A DNA stretch of 64,000 nucleotides from Pelomonas sp. Root1444 (lineage in GTDB: Bacteria; Pseudomonadota; Gammaproteobacteria; Burkholderiales; Burkholderiaceae_C): positions 73,667 through 137,666 of the forward strand of contig NZ_LMFP01000028.1 of assembly GCF_001426885.1 (NCBI RefSeq), written 5' to 3'. The position numbers and the translations under genes are program-made. How positions within the stretch are numbered: the stretch's first letter is position 1; each line of letters begins with the position of its first letter. The notes beneath the pieces are model-generated. The model did no database searches. It saw only the letters and a list, made by a program, of their open reading frames with translations, and was not told the origin of the DNA. Positions 34,576-44,327 of this stretch are shown one piece after another.

Positions 34576-37572
34576 TCAGGCGATCGTTTCGGCGACGGGA
34601 TGGGCGGATGACACCGGCTGCCCCAGTTGTCCGGTCCATTTCTCGACCTGCACCATGCAGGCGTTGGGCGCCATGCTGTGCGTGCCCTGCATCGCTGTGC
34701 GTGAGGGCACCAGCACGTTCAGGCTGCCGCCAATGTCGACCACACCCTGGTCGGACTGCACCGGCGTATAGCGGGCGCTGGACTCGAAGGACTTGACCAC
34801 GCCCGGTGCCACCAGGGTGGACACGTCGGCGGCGCAGATCACCGCGCCGCGCGCGTTGTGCACCTTCACCAGGTCGTGGTGGGCGATGCCGCGCGCGGCG
34901 GCGTCGGCCACGTTCAGCCGAACCAGCCAGAAGGGATGGCCGGCTATGCGCACGCGGTGGTCCTCAATGTCGTCGAGGAAGCCACCCTTGCCGTCCACGT
35001 GGGTGTGAAAGCTGTAGCGCGAGTGCGTGGCAATGAGCTGCAGCGGCCAGCTGCGCGCATGCTCGCTGCGCGGCCCCTCCCATGACGGCATATAGCGGTT
35101 GAGCACGGGACGCTCGGGGTTGTGCGCATCATGGCGCGCCAGCGTGGTGGGCATGAACTCCAGCTTGCCGCTGGGCGTCTGCAGGCCCTGGCCGAACTCG
35201 CCCGCCCATTGCGAGGGCAAGGGTTGCGCCTCGGCGATGTCCTTCATGCGCCCCTCGGCGAACCAGCGCAGCAGCACCGGCGAGCGCATCGGCTCCTGCT
35301 CGGCCGACACCACGTGGTAGCCCTTGCGGCAGAACTCGGCCCAGGAGATGTGCTGCGCCACGTCGGAGGAGTCGAAAACGCGCTTGCACCAGTCCAGTTC
35401 GCTGCAGCCTTCGGTGAACATGGCGCCCAGCCCCAGGCGCTGCAGGATCAGGCTGAAGATCTCGTAGTCTGACTTGGATTCGCCCAGCGGCTCGATGCAC
35501 TTGTGCTGCAGCGCGACGACACGGTGGTTCACGTTGTTGAAGCCGTGCGGCAGGTAACCTCCGCCGTTGCACCATTCGCCGATGTCATAACGCTCGAACT
35601 GCGTGCACGCCGGCAGGATCACGTCGGCGAACTGGGCCTCGCCCTCCATCCAGATCGACTGGTTGACCACGAACTCGATACTCTCGTGGCGGTAGGCCGC
35701 CTCCATGCGCTTCGACTCGGTCAGGGTGCTGAACCACGAGCCGCCGTACTTGTAGATCATGTGGATGCGCGGATAGCCCGGCATCGGATATTCGAACGGC
35801 GTGAACTGGATCTCGGTGGCCAGGCCATCCCACAGGTAGCCGCTGGCGCGCCCTTCGATGATGGCCTCGGGGAACTTCTGCTTGGGCACCAACTGCCGCA
35901 CCGGGTTGACGGTGATGACATGCGGCATCTTCTGGTAGTTGTTGACCGCATTGCCGTTCCAGTTCAGCTCCCCGGAGATGCCGCCGTCGGCGTAGCCAGG
36001 GAAGTAGAACTCCAGGTCCACCGGAGCCCCTGACTCCAGATTGCCGAAGTTGATGCCCGGCTTGCCCAGGCCGCGCATGGCCATGAGCATCACCATGCAG
36101 CGCGCCCATTGCGCCCCGGTGGCGCCGCGCCCTGCCCCGCCGAAGCCCCCGCCGGCGGCGCCGGCGGCCAGGTAGAGCTTCTTGCGCGCCATCAGCCGCG
36201 CGAGGGCGCGCACGTCCTTGGCCGGCACGCCGGTCTCCGCCTCCTGCCACTCGGGCGTCTTGGGCACGCCGTCGTCCACGCCCATCAGGTGGTCGCGCCA
36301 GGTCTCGAAGCCCGTGGTGCGCTGGGCCACGTAGTCCTTGTCGTAGAGACCCTCTGCAACCCAGACCTGCATGATGGCCTGGGCCAGCGCGGCATCGGTG
36401 CCGGGCTTGATCGGCACCCAGCGCCCGCCCAGCCAGGCGGCGGTCGGGTTGAGGTGCGGGTCGATGTGCACGAACTCGATGCCCAGCTCGCGCGCCCATT
36501 GGCGCCGCTCGGTGCCCTCGTGCGCGGAATAGGCACCGCGCGTCGACTCCGGGTCGCTGGACCAGAACACCATCAGCTCGGATTCCTGCAGGCAGTCTTC
36601 CACCGTGCCGTAGCTGCCGGCGATGCCCACGCGCTGCGCATGGCCCCAGTGGTGCATGGCCCCCCAGTACCAGCCTTCCCAGCTGTCGGGGTTGGCCGCC
36701 ACACGCGTGAAGCCGACGAGGTTGCCAAAGCGCAGCAGCGCGCTGAGGTAGTAGCCCACGTTGCCCCACTGGTGGTGCGAACCGTGCGCCAGCGTCATCG
36801 CCCCGGCGCCGTGGACCTGCTTCTGCCGCACGATCTCCCTGGCGACGAGGTCCAGCGCCTCGTCCCACGTGATCGGCACATAGCCGCTCTTGCCGCGGTT
36901 GTGCGGGTTGCGCTCGCCGTTCGGGTCGAAGTCGACGCGCTTCATCGGCGTGAGGATGCGGTCGGGCGAGTACACCGCCGACTTCAGCGCCAGCGCGTGC
37001 GACGCCACGGTGGCCATGCGGCGCGGCGAGAAGCGCCGGCCGCGGGCCGTCACCGTCCAGCTGGCGCCGTCCCAGGCATCGAACTCGATCGGCACCAGGC
37101 GCACGATGCGCCCCGCCTTCACGTGCACGAACAGCGGTCCGCCGTTGGTCATCGTCGTGTAGCGGGTGCAGCCGTCCGGCAGCGGCGTGCCCATCTTCAA
37201 GGCCGACGTCTGCGACAGGTTCATCAGCTGCATGAACCAGGTGGCCAGCGGGTCGGGCCCCATCACCATGACCTTGAAGTTCTTGGCCGCATGCACCACT
37301 TCGCCCATGTCGGCCGCCGGCTTCAGCATGGCCAGTGCGGTGCGCAGGTCCTTGAACACCATGCGCACTACCGGGTTCGGATGCGCACCGGCCACACTGC
37401 GGACCTTGCCGCCAGCGATGAAGTAGTGCCGCACGACGCTGCCGTCCTTCAGGCCGATCTGGACCACCGCGTCGTGGCGCGAAAGGAAGGCGCGGAAGGC
37501 GGGTCGCCGCGCTGCGCGATTGAGCATCGGCCCGAGCGCGAACAGGATGGTGCGAAGGACTGCGCGTTGCAT
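34576..37572 (-). CDS. Mo-bis-MGD hydroxylase/transhydroxylase large subunit with N-terminal SCP2-like domain
   Basis: The 998-aa protein is a DMSO-reductase-superfamily enzyme of the pyrogallol transhydroxylase (AthL)/resorcinol hydroxylase group. Residues H266 (GSHHQWG), D296-S297 (NPDSWEG) and Y527 (FPGYADGG) correspond, at a constant offset of about 122, to the AthL residues remembered as H144, D174, Mo-ligand S175 and Y404. There is no N-terminal CxxCxxxC cluster motif and no Tat signal, as in AthL. The extra ~122 N-terminal residues look like an SCP2-type lipid-binding domain (VVQIGLKDGSVVRHYFIAGG, VVRMVFKDLRTALAML). It probably hydroxylates or transhydroxylates a resorcinol-, pyrogallol- or phloroglucinol-type ring; the exact substrate is unknown. 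Confidence 0.85.
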   Translation of the reverse strand: MQRAVLRTILFALGPMLNRAARRPAFRAFLSRHDAVVQIGLKDGSVVRHYFIAGGKVRSVAGAHPNPVVRMVFKDLRTALAMLKPAADMGEVVHAAKNFKVMVMGPDPLATWFMQLMNLSQTSALKMGTPLPDGCTRYTTMTNGGPLFVHVKAGRIVRLVPIEFDAWDGASWTVTARGRRFSPRRMATVASHALALKSAVYSPDRILTPMKRVDFDPNGERNPHNRGKSGYVPITWDEALDLVAREIVRQKQVHGAGAMTLAHGSHHQWGNVGYYLSALLRFGNLVGFTRVAANPDSWEGWYWGAMHHWGHAQRVGIAGSYGTVEDCLQESELMVFWSSDPESTRGAYSAHEGTERRQWARELGIEFVHIDPHLNPTAAWLGGRWVPIKPGTDAALAQAIMQVWVAEGLYDKDYVAQRTTGFETWRDHLMGVDDGVPKTPEWQEAETGVPAKDVRALARLMARKKLYLAAGAAGGGFGGAGRGATGAQWARCMVMLMAMRGLGKPGINFGNLESGAPVDLEFYFPGYADGGISGELNWNGNAVNNYQKMPHVITVNPVRQLVPKQKFPEAIIEGRASGYLWDGLATEIQFTPFEYPMPGYPRIHMIYKYGGSWFSTLTESKRMEAAYRHESIEFVVNQSIWMEGEAQFADVILPACTQFERYDIGEWCNGGGYLPHGFNNVNHRVVALQHKCIEPLGESKSDYEIFSLILQRLGLGAMFTEGCSELDWCKRVFDSSDVAQHISWAEFCRKGYHVVSAEQEPMRSPVLLRWFAEGRMKDIAEAQPLPSQWAGEFGQGLQTPSGKLEFMPTTLARHDAHNPERPVLNRYMPSWEGPRSEHARSWPLQLIATHSRYSFHTHVDGKGGFLDDIEDHRVRIAGHPFWLVRLNVADAAARGIAHHDLVKVHNARGAVICAADVSTLVAPGVVKSFESSARYTPVQSDQGVVDIGGSLNVLVPSRTAMQGTHSMAPNACMVQVEKWTGQLGQPVSSAHPVAETIA

Positions 37573-37575
37573 CGC

Positions 37576-38445
37576 TCAGGCCTGCGGAGGTTCGGCTCGC
37601 ACCGGGTTCTCGATGTGACCCAGGCCCTCGATGGCGACCTTCACCACATCGCCCACCTGCAGGAACTTGCCGAGCGCGATGCCCACGTTCGCGCAAGTGC
37701 CGGTGGCGATCAGGTCGCCCGGCTCCAGCGTCATCACCTGGCTCAGCTCGTGGATCTGTTGCCAGATGTCGTAGATCATGCCGCCGGTGCTGGCCTGTTG
37801 CCGCAGCTCGCCGTTGACCCACAGCTGCATCTGCAGCGCATGCGGGTCGGCGATCTCGTCGTCGGTGGTGATCCAAGGGCCGATAGGCCCGTGGCTGTCA
37901 AAGCTCTTTCCGAGCGTGAAGGTCGGGCTCTTGAACTGCCAGTCGCGCGCCGTGACGTCGTTGCAGACGAAATAGCCGCCGACCACGCTGCGCGCCTGCT
38001 CGACGCTGACGTAGCGGCAGCGCTTGCCGATCACCACGCCCATCTCGGCCTCGTAGTCCATCTTCTCGGACACGCGCGGCTTGTAGATCGGGTCGAACGG
38101 CCCGGTGATGCAGCTCACCTGCTTGTTGAACCACAACTGGTGCTTGGGCACCGGCACGCCGGCGCGCGCGGCTTCCTCGGCGTGGTCGTGGTAATTCATG
38201 CCGATGGCCAGGTACTTCTGCGCATCGGGAATCGGTGCTTCGAGCTTCACCTGTGCCAGCGGCGTGCCGCGCGGCGCGGCCTCCAGCGCCTGCGCGATGC
38301 GCGCGCGGCCCGCGACGCCCGCAGCCAGCAACCCGCGGATGGTCCGCGGGGCGGTGGGATCGAGCGTGGCGATCTCGACCACGTGGTCGTCGACGACGGC
38401 ACCGACGGTGGTTCGGCCGTTATGGGTGTAGCGGGCAAGTTTCAT
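37576..38445 (-). CDS. Fumarylacetoacetate hydrolase family protein
   Basis: The 289-aa protein has the FAH C-terminal fold with metal ligands in MDYEAEMGVVIGK (ExE) and VCNDVTARDWQ (Asp), and the LEPGDLIATGTCANVG strand. The family splits C-C bonds in ring-cleavage products or hydrates/decarboxylates oxo-dienoates. It is 3 bases from the Mo-subunit gene and 33 bases downstream of the extradiol dioxygenase gene, so it probably acts on that enzyme's product. Confidence 0.88.
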   Translation of the reverse strand: MKLARYTHNGRTTVGAVVDDHVVEIATLDPTAPRTIRGLLAAGVAGRARIAQALEAAPRGTPLAQVKLEAPIPDAQKYLAIGMNYHDHAEEAARAGVPVPKHQLWFNKQVSCITGPFDPIYKPRVSEKMDYEAEMGVVIGKRCRYVSVEQARSVVGGYFVCNDVTARDWQFKSPTFTLGKSFDSHGPIGPWITTDDEIADPHALQMQLWVNGELRQQASTGGMIYDIWQQIHELSQVMTLEPGDLIATGTCANVGIALGKFLQVGDVVKVAIEGLGHIENPVRAEPPQA

Positions 38446-38478
38446 GAGGCAGTGATCTCGTTCGAAGGGGAGCCTGAA

Positions 38479-39411
38479 TCAGGCGAAGAACTCGGGGTTG
38501 AGGGGCGGTGCCCACTGCTGCAGTTCGTCGGGCTTGATGGGGGCATGGCCGACCGGCGTGCTGTCGTTGACGAGGTCGCCATCCGTCCAGTGCTCGATCT
38601 TGTGACCGAAGGGGTCGCGCCAGTAGTCGAAGATCTGGCTGCCCTGGACGTGGCGGCCCACGCCCCACGAATGCCGGTGGCCACGCTGCTTCAGCCACTC
38701 TCCGCCCTGCATCACGTCGTCGAGGTCGAGCACCTCGAAGGCGCTGTGGTCGAAGCGGCTGACGCCGTCCTGGGCGCCGATCAGCGCCAATGTGTGGTGG
38801 TCGGTCCACTGATCGCCCAGGCCGCAGTGCATGAAGGCCGCAATGGTGTTGGTCTCGGTGCCCGCCCAATAGGTGTCCGACGGCTCGAACCCGAGCACCT
38901 CGCGGTAGAAGGCCAGCGTCTTCGGGAAATCGGCCACCAGCAGCGCGACGTGCCCGAGCCGCATCACCGATGACGGTTCCGGCTTGAGCCGGATCGGCTG
39001 GCCCAGGCGTCGGCGGCCGGTGGCGCCGTTGAACGCCAGCGGCCCGCGCACCGGCAGCGGCGTGTGCGTGGCCTGGCCGTGGATCACATCGACGACGAAG
39101 CCGGCCGGATCGGTGAAGCGCACGCGTTGGCCGCCGCCGGGCTCGGGATTGGCTTCCATGGGCCGGCCGGCGCGCGCCGCCACGTCGGCAAGCGCCTCGG
39201 CGCTGCGTGCCAGCAGGCCGAACCCCACCGTGGCGTTTTCGGGACCGAGCTCCGCGATGTGCACGTGATGCATCGCCCCGGCCGCGCGTGAGTACAGCGC
39301 GTGCGGCGTGCGGATGACGGCGTGAAGACCGAAGTCGGCCAGGAAGGATTGCATCCGGTCCAGGTCGGTGACCTGGTAGCGGACGAAGGCGATGTCTTGG
39401 ATGGGACTCAT
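38479..39411 (-). CDS. Two-domain extradiol ring-cleavage dioxygenase (VOC)
   Basis: ATG 39411 gives 310 aa with two VOC modules, the architecture of type I catechol 2,3-dioxygenases. The C-terminal module has the Fe(II) facial triad: His in RLGHVALLV, His in FDHSAFEV and Glu in GHKIEHWTDGD. It should open a catechol-like ring next to one hydroxyl. The longer upstream extension of the frame overlaps the RND gene and is not used. Confidence 0.88.
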   Translation of the reverse strand: MSPIQDIAFVRYQVTDLDRMQSFLADFGLHAVIRTPHALYSRAAGAMHHVHIAELGPENATVGFGLLARSAEALADVAARAGRPMEANPEPGGGQRVRFTDPAGFVVDVIHGQATHTPLPVRGPLAFNGATGRRRLGQPIRLKPEPSSVMRLGHVALLVADFPKTLAFYREVLGFEPSDTYWAGTETNTIAAFMHCGLGDQWTDHHTLALIGAQDGVSRFDHSAFEVLDLDDVMQGGEWLKQRGHRHSWGVGRHVQGSQIFDYWRDPFGHKIEHWTDGDLVNDSTPVGHAPIKPDELQQWAPPLNPEFFA

Positions 39412-39425
39412 GGCAGATCCTCGAT

Positions 39426-41855
39426 TCAGCGGTGGACACGGCCATCGGCCGCGAGATGGCTTGCGGCAGCGCGACCGGCCTGCCGGGAAGGCGTCAGCAG
39501 GAAACAGGCGAGCGCAGGCAGCAGCACCAGGGCGCCCAACATGTTCCACAGGAACATGAAGGCGAGCAGCACGCCCATGTCGGCCTGGAACTTGATCGGG
39601 CTCGCGACCCAGGTGATGACGCCGGCGGCCAGCGTCACGCCGGTCAGCATCACGACCTTGCCGGTGAACAGCAACGCCCGGTGGTAGCTCTGCGCAAGGC
39701 TGCGACCCTGGCGCAGTTCTGCCAGCACGATGGACAGGATGTAGAGCGCATAGTCGACGCCGATGCCCACACCCAGCGCGATCACCGGCAGGGTCGCGAC
39801 CTTGACGCCCATGCCCAGCGCCACCATCAGCGCCTCAGCGAGAAATGAGGTGACGACCAGCGGCAGCACGGCCACGAGAACGGCCCGCCACGAGCGGAAC
39901 GTCACGAAGGACAGCAACACCACGGCGCCGTAGACCAACCAGAGCATCGTGCGCCAGGCGTCGTGGACGACGATGTTGGTCGCGGCTTCGATGCCCGCCG
40001 AACCGGCGGCCAGCAGGAACTGCGCGTCCGGCCCATCGTGCCGGGTTGCGAAGGCCTGCACGTGCTCGACGACGCGCGCCAGCGTCGAGGCCTTGTGGTC
40101 GCGCAGGTAGACATAGAGCGTCAGCAGGCTGCAGGCGTCGTTGTACAGGCCGCGGGGCGCATTGGCCGTCACGGTGTTGACCATGTCCTGGCTGGGCAGC
40201 ATCTCGTACCACTTCGCGCTGCCGTCGTTCAGACCGGTGGCGACCCGGCGGTTCAGCAGCGCCAGCGTGTTCGTGCTCTCCACGCCGTCGAGCTGCCGCA
40301 GCTCCCATTCCAGCTCATCCACCTGCTGCACGGTGGACAGCTTGGCGCACTGGCCGTCGGGCGTGCGCACCATCACCGCCAGCACGTCGCTGGACGCGCC
40401 GTAGCCGGCGTTCATGAAGGCGACGTCCCGGTTGTAGCGGCTGTCGGCCCGCAGTTCGGGCGCGCCGGGATCCAGGTCGCCAATGGCCAGCCGGGTGCTC
40501 GCCACGATGCCGCCGGCCAGCAGCAGTGCACCGACGACGACAGCCGCCGTGGCCCAGCGCGGCTGCGTGAAGCGGCCGAGGAAGGCCCACAGCGGATGAC
40601 GCGCGTCGCCGCGCTCGTCCGCCAGCTCGTCGCGCAGGCTGCGTCGCGCGGCCGCCGGATCCACGCCGACGTAGCTGAGCAGGATCGGCAGCAGGATCAG
40701 GTTGGTGAAGATCAGCACGCCGACGCCGATGGAGGCGGCGATGGCCAGTTCGCGGATCGCCTGGATGTCGATCACCAGCAGCACCGCGAAGCCGACCGCG
40801 TCTGCCAGCAGGGCCGTCAAGCCGGCCAGGAACAGGCGGCGGAATGTGTAGCGCGCGGCGACCAGCCGGGGCAGTCCGCGGCCGATGTCCTGCATGATGC
40901 CGTTCATCTTCTGCGCGCCATGGCTCATGCCAATGGCGAACACGAGGAAGGGCACCAGCATCGAGTACGGGTCGAGCGCGTAGCCGAGCGTGGGCAGCAG
41001 GCCGAGCTGCCACACCACTGCGACCAGCGACGCGGCCACGACCAGCAGGGTCGATCGGGCGCAGCGGGTATAGGCGTAGACCATGGCCGCGGCAATCGCC
41101 ACTGCGAGGGCGAAGAAGCCCAGCACCGCCCGCACACCCTCGATCAGGTCACCCACCAGCTTGGCGAAGCCTGTGATGTGGATCGCGACGCCCTGGGCCT
41201 CGTATTTGGTGCGCAGCGTCTCCAGTTGCCGGGCGAAGTCCGTGAGGCTCACCGGCTTGCCCTCGGCATCGCGCGACAGCAGCGGGACGAAGACGATGGA
41301 GGACCTCGCGTCGAGCGCGACGAGCTGGCCGATCTCGCCCGAACGGGCGATGTTGTTGGCCAGACGCTGGAGATCATCGGGGCGGCCCTGCCAGCCGTCC
41401 GGGATGACCGGACCGCCTTCGAGTCCTTCCTCGGTGACGCCCGACCAGCGCGTGTTGGGCGTCCACAGGCTCTTGAGGCCCGTGCGGTCGACGCCGGGCA
41501 TCAGGAACACCTCGTCGTTGAGCCGGCGCAGCGTGTCCTGGTACCTGGCGTCGTAGATGGTGCCGGTGGGATTGGTCACCGCGATGCGCACGGCGTTGCC
41601 CAGGCCCTTCAACTCGTTCTGGTGAGCCACGAAGTTCACGATGAACGGGTGCGAGCCGGGGATGGTCTTCTCGAAGCTCGCCGACAGCTGCAGCCGGGTC
41701 GCCTGCCAGCCGAGCAGCAGGGTGGCGAGCAAGCACAGCGCGACCACCAGGGCGCGGTGATTGAAGAGAGCGCGTTCGACGAACGAACCCGAGCGCGGAT
41801 CGAAGCGCGCTGAATCGACGCGGCCGGGCGCGGAGGCGGTCGTGGTGGCGCTCAT
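39426..41855 (-). CDS. MMPL/RND-family transporter
   Basis: ATG 41855 gives 809 aa. The protein has the RND layout with two SSD/MMPL halves: TM1 (ALVVALCLLATLLLGW), a large periplasmic loop, a TM bundle (e.g. STLLVVAASLVAVVWQLGLL), then the same again in the C-terminal half. It is inner-membrane. Together with YCF48-like, DUF1329 and DUF1302 partners it forms a cassette repeatedly found in steroid and hydrophobic-compound degraders, thought to move lipophilic molecules across the envelope. It overlaps the YCF48-like gene by 4 bases (ATGA). Confidence 0.88.
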   Translation of the reverse strand: MSATTTASAPGRVDSARFDPRSGSFVERALFNHRALVVALCLLATLLLGWQATRLQLSASFEKTIPGSHPFIVNFVAHQNELKGLGNAVRIAVTNPTGTIYDARYQDTLRRLNDEVFLMPGVDRTGLKSLWTPNTRWSGVTEEGLEGGPVIPDGWQGRPDDLQRLANNIARSGEIGQLVALDARSSIVFVPLLSRDAEGKPVSLTDFARQLETLRTKYEAQGVAIHITGFAKLVGDLIEGVRAVLGFFALAVAIAAAMVYAYTRCARSTLLVVAASLVAVVWQLGLLPTLGYALDPYSMLVPFLVFAIGMSHGAQKMNGIMQDIGRGLPRLVAARYTFRRLFLAGLTALLADAVGFAVLLVIDIQAIRELAIAASIGVGVLIFTNLILLPILLSYVGVDPAAARRSLRDELADERGDARHPLWAFLGRFTQPRWATAAVVVGALLLAGGIVASTRLAIGDLDPGAPELRADSRYNRDVAFMNAGYGASSDVLAVMVRTPDGQCAKLSTVQQVDELEWELRQLDGVESTNTLALLNRRVATGLNDGSAKWYEMLPSQDMVNTVTANAPRGLYNDACSLLTLYVYLRDHKASTLARVVEHVQAFATRHDGPDAQFLLAAGSAGIEAATNIVVHDAWRTMLWLVYGAVVLLSFVTFRSWRAVLVAVLPLVVTSFLAEALMVALGMGVKVATLPVIALGVGIGVDYALYILSIVLAELRQGRSLAQSYHRALLFTGKVVMLTGVTLAAGVITWVASPIKFQADMGVLLAFMFLWNMLGALVLLPALACFLLTPSRQAGRAAASHLAADGRVHR

Positions 41856-42928
41856 GCGTGGTTGCCCAGTCGTGTGGCGCCGCCAAAGCCGAGCGCGAGC
41901 CGCCCCCCGGCGGGCAGTGCCAGCGCTTGAGAAAGCGGCGGCAGAGCCGGCCCGGGCAGCGCCGTGAGCGAGCTGCCTGCGCGCCAGACGAACACTTGTC
42001 CCGCCTGGTTGGCCAATAGCACTCCCCCTTCGGGCAGCGCGCCGGCGCTGACCAGGCTGGCCGGTGGCGCGCCCTCGAGCCGAGTCCAGCGCTGCCCGTC
42101 GTCGATCGAGCGCCAGGCGTGGCCACGCAGGCCGGCGATCACCCACTCGCCGTCGCGCGTGGCACACGCCGCCAGCCAAGTGCCGTTGTAGGGCGAGGCG
42201 ATGCGCGAGAAACGGCGCCCGTCGTCGGTGGAGCGCAGCAGCAGTCCCTGTTCGCCGGCGAGCAGCCAGGTGGATCCGCGCACGGCGATGGCGTACAGGT
42301 GCTGGCCCTTCGGGTTGTCCAGCCGGTCCAGTGCCGCCGTCCAGCTGGCGCCGCCGTCGAGCGTCTCGAAGAAAAGGCCGTAGGCGCCGACCACGGCCAC
42401 ACGGCGGGCATCGACGACGTGCAGGTCCAGCAAGGGCTTGTCCGGACCGTCCTTGACCAGTTGCCCGGCCTCCTTGGCCAGCAGGGCACCGCGCGGGTCA
42501 TCGGCCAGCGTCGTGGCGGCGTGTGCCGCTACCTGAGCCAGTCGTGCGCCGTCGGCCTGCAGCACCCAATGCTCGCCGCCGTCGCGCGTCGCCAGGATGA
42601 CGCCCCCGTGACCCACCGCCCAGCCGTGGGCGGCGTCCGCAAACCGAACTGCGGTGAGCGTGACGCTGACCGGCACGCTGCGCGCCTGCCGCCAGCGGCC
42701 GGCGCCATCGTCGGACAACGCGACCACGCCACGCTCGCCAACGGCGACCACGCGTTCGCCAGCCAGCGCGCCGGCCAGCAGCACGGCCCGTTCGGGCCGG
42801 ACCACGCTGCGCGCGGCACGCGCGATGGCGCCGAAACGGCCCGCCTCCGCGGCCTGCGCCGGCACCAGCGCGGCTGCCCCGAGCGCCAGCACGCCACGGC
42901 GCGTCGGCCCAAGCACTTTCGAATACAT
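41852..42928 (-). CDS. YCF48-like beta-propeller protein, exported
   Basis: ATG 42928 gives 358 aa. The N-terminus TRRGVLALGAAALVPAQAAEA has a twin Arg followed by a hydrophobic stretch, so Tat export is likely. The rest is a seven-bladed BNR-type propeller with repeated blades (DDGAGRWRQ, RDGGEHWVLQ, LDGGASWTAAL, TDDGRRFSRI, DDGQRWTRLE). YCF48-like propellers accompany MMPL transporters as periplasmic partners. The longer open frame upstream antisense-overlaps DUF1329 and is rejected. Confidence 0.85.
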   Translation of the reverse strand: MYSKVLGPTRRGVLALGAAALVPAQAAEAGRFGAIARAARSVVRPERAVLLAGALAGERVVAVGERGVVALSDDGAGRWRQARSVPVSVTLTAVRFADAAHGWAVGHGGVILATRDGGEHWVLQADGARLAQVAAHAATTLADDPRGALLAKEAGQLVKDGPDKPLLDLHVVDARRVAVVGAYGLFFETLDGGASWTAALDRLDNPKGQHLYAIAVRGSTWLLAGEQGLLLRSTDDGRRFSRIASPYNGTWLAACATRDGEWVIAGLRGHAWRSIDDGQRWTRLEGAPPASLVSAGALPEGGVLLANQAGQVFVWRAGSSLTALPGPALPPLSQALALPAGGRLALGFGGATRLGNHA

Positions 42929-42951
42929 GTGCTGCACGGATCGGGTGACGC

Positions 42952-44313
42952 TCAACGCACGCCTTCGCCGGCCATGGCGTCGGGTGTGAAGACCACGTCC
43001 TTGTACGGAGGCATCGGCTTGTACGGTGTGCGGCGCTCGTTGAGCAGGCCGTTGATGTACGAGGCGCCGGAAGTCAGGTCGTAGACCCCCCAGGTGACGA
43101 TGGCCGTGGCCGGCACGTCGCTCATGACGGTGGGCAGACCGAAGGGCACGCGGGCCACCTGTCCGTTGGCGTCGTAGCGCTCGGCGAGCACGGCCTGCCA
43201 CGAGTCCTCGTCGATGTAGTAGCGGCTCCTGGGCGAGGTGTGGCGCTGACCCGGCTTGAGCGTCGCCTCGACCACCCAGACGCGATGCAGCTCCCAGCGC
43301 ACATGGTCGGGACTCAGGAAGCGCGATCCCAGCACGTCGGCGTCCTTGGCCGGGGTGTGGGTGCGGTTGCTGTTGTAGGGGATGAAGACTTCCTTCTTGC
43401 CCACCAGCTTCCAGTCGAAGCGGTCCAGCCGCGTGGCGAACACTTCGACTTCGTCGAAGCTCGTGATGCCGGCGGAGAAGGGTGTCGGTGTGTCGCAGCA
43501 GGCGTTGGGCAGCTTGCGCACGCGCCGCTGGCCGGTGAGGTACACCCACGATGAAGTCTTGCTCTCGTCGAGGTTGAGTCGTCCGGTGATGGCCTCGCCC
43601 GCGCGGATGGCGGGGCCGCGCGTCAGCGAGCGGACCATCCAGTATTCACCGGCGAATTTTTCGGCCGACGCATCCTTCGCGTAGTAGGGCATGGTGGTGT
43701 CGTTGGCACTGTCGCCGGCCAGCACCCAGCGCCCATCGGCGGACAGCTGGTAGCCGCGGAACTCCCAGTGCCAGGCCGTGCCGCGCCAGGCGAGCTTGTG
43801 GTTCCACATCACCTCGGCGCCGCTCTTGGGTAGTGGAAACGGCACGCCGCCGATGGCGCCCTTGGGCTGGGGGCCGGCCTCGCCGTCGATCAGGCTCGCC
43901 GAGATCGCGTTCCTGGCCGTCGCGTCGTAGACGGCCTGCGGCGCGATGGCCGTGCGATGGGTCTTGTAGACGTCGATGCGGAAGTCGGGGTACTTCTGCA
44001 TCATGGCCTTGGTGCCATCGGTCAGGCGCGCCGCGTGCTGCGCCATCGATTTGGCGTCGATCGAGAACAGCGGCTTCTCGTCGGTGAAGGGATCCTGTCG
44101 GCGGCCGTCTGAGGTGATACCTGACTTCGCAGTCGCGGCGCCGGTCCATGCGGGAATCGTGCCGTCCTTGTTGCCGGCGCGCTCGGCGCCCATCGGCGTA
44201 AGCGTGCTCTTCAGCTGGGCAGCTTCTTCGGCAGTAACACCGGCCATTGCCGGCGCGGCCATCAGTGCGACCACCAGTGCAGCGGCCATGGGATGCAGGT
44301 TCATCGGGATCAT
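42952..44313 (-). CDS. DUF1329 family protein (LolA/LolB-like fold)
   Basis: The 453-aa protein has a signal peptide (MAAALVVALMAAPAMAG) and then the DUF1329 sequence (VTAEEAAQLKSTLTPMGAER, GTIPAWTG, HRVWVVEATLKPGQRH, YYIDEDSWQAVLAERYD). Members are periplasmic or outer-membrane-associated and predicted to bind hydrophobic ligands with a lipoprotein-carrier-like fold. It is adjacent to DUF1302, with which it nearly always occurs. Confidence 0.9.
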   Translation of the reverse strand: MIPMNLHPMAAALVVALMAAPAMAGVTAEEAAQLKSTLTPMGAERAGNKDGTIPAWTGAATAKSGITSDGRRQDPFTDEKPLFSIDAKSMAQHAARLTDGTKAMMQKYPDFRIDVYKTHRTAIAPQAVYDATARNAISASLIDGEAGPQPKGAIGGVPFPLPKSGAEVMWNHKLAWRGTAWHWEFRGYQLSADGRWVLAGDSANDTTMPYYAKDASAEKFAGEYWMVRSLTRGPAIRAGEAITGRLNLDESKTSSWVYLTGQRRVRKLPNACCDTPTPFSAGITSFDEVEVFATRLDRFDWKLVGKKEVFIPYNSNRTHTPAKDADVLGSRFLSPDHVRWELHRVWVVEATLKPGQRHTSPRSRYYIDEDSWQAVLAERYDANGQVARVPFGLPTVMSDVPATAIVTWGVYDLTSGASYINGLLNERRTPYKPMPPYKDVVFTPDAMAGEGVR

Positions 44314-44327
44314 GGTTCGGCTCCGGG

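Noticed and set aside
35585-37876. A 763-codon minus-strand frame overlapping the Mo subunit in another frame
   Set aside because: It is the shifted frame of the Mo subunit gene; its sequence is Arg/Gly/Ala-rich and matches nothing.
36109-38973. A 954-codon open frame on the plus strand
   Set aside because: It lies antisense across the Mo subunit, FAH and VOC genes, has the His/Arg/Val-rich look of GC-driven antisense frames, and no recognisable domain.
39963-41813. A 616-codon plus-strand frame
   Set aside because: Antisense to the MMPL transporter gene; rich in His, Gln and Asp with no domain.
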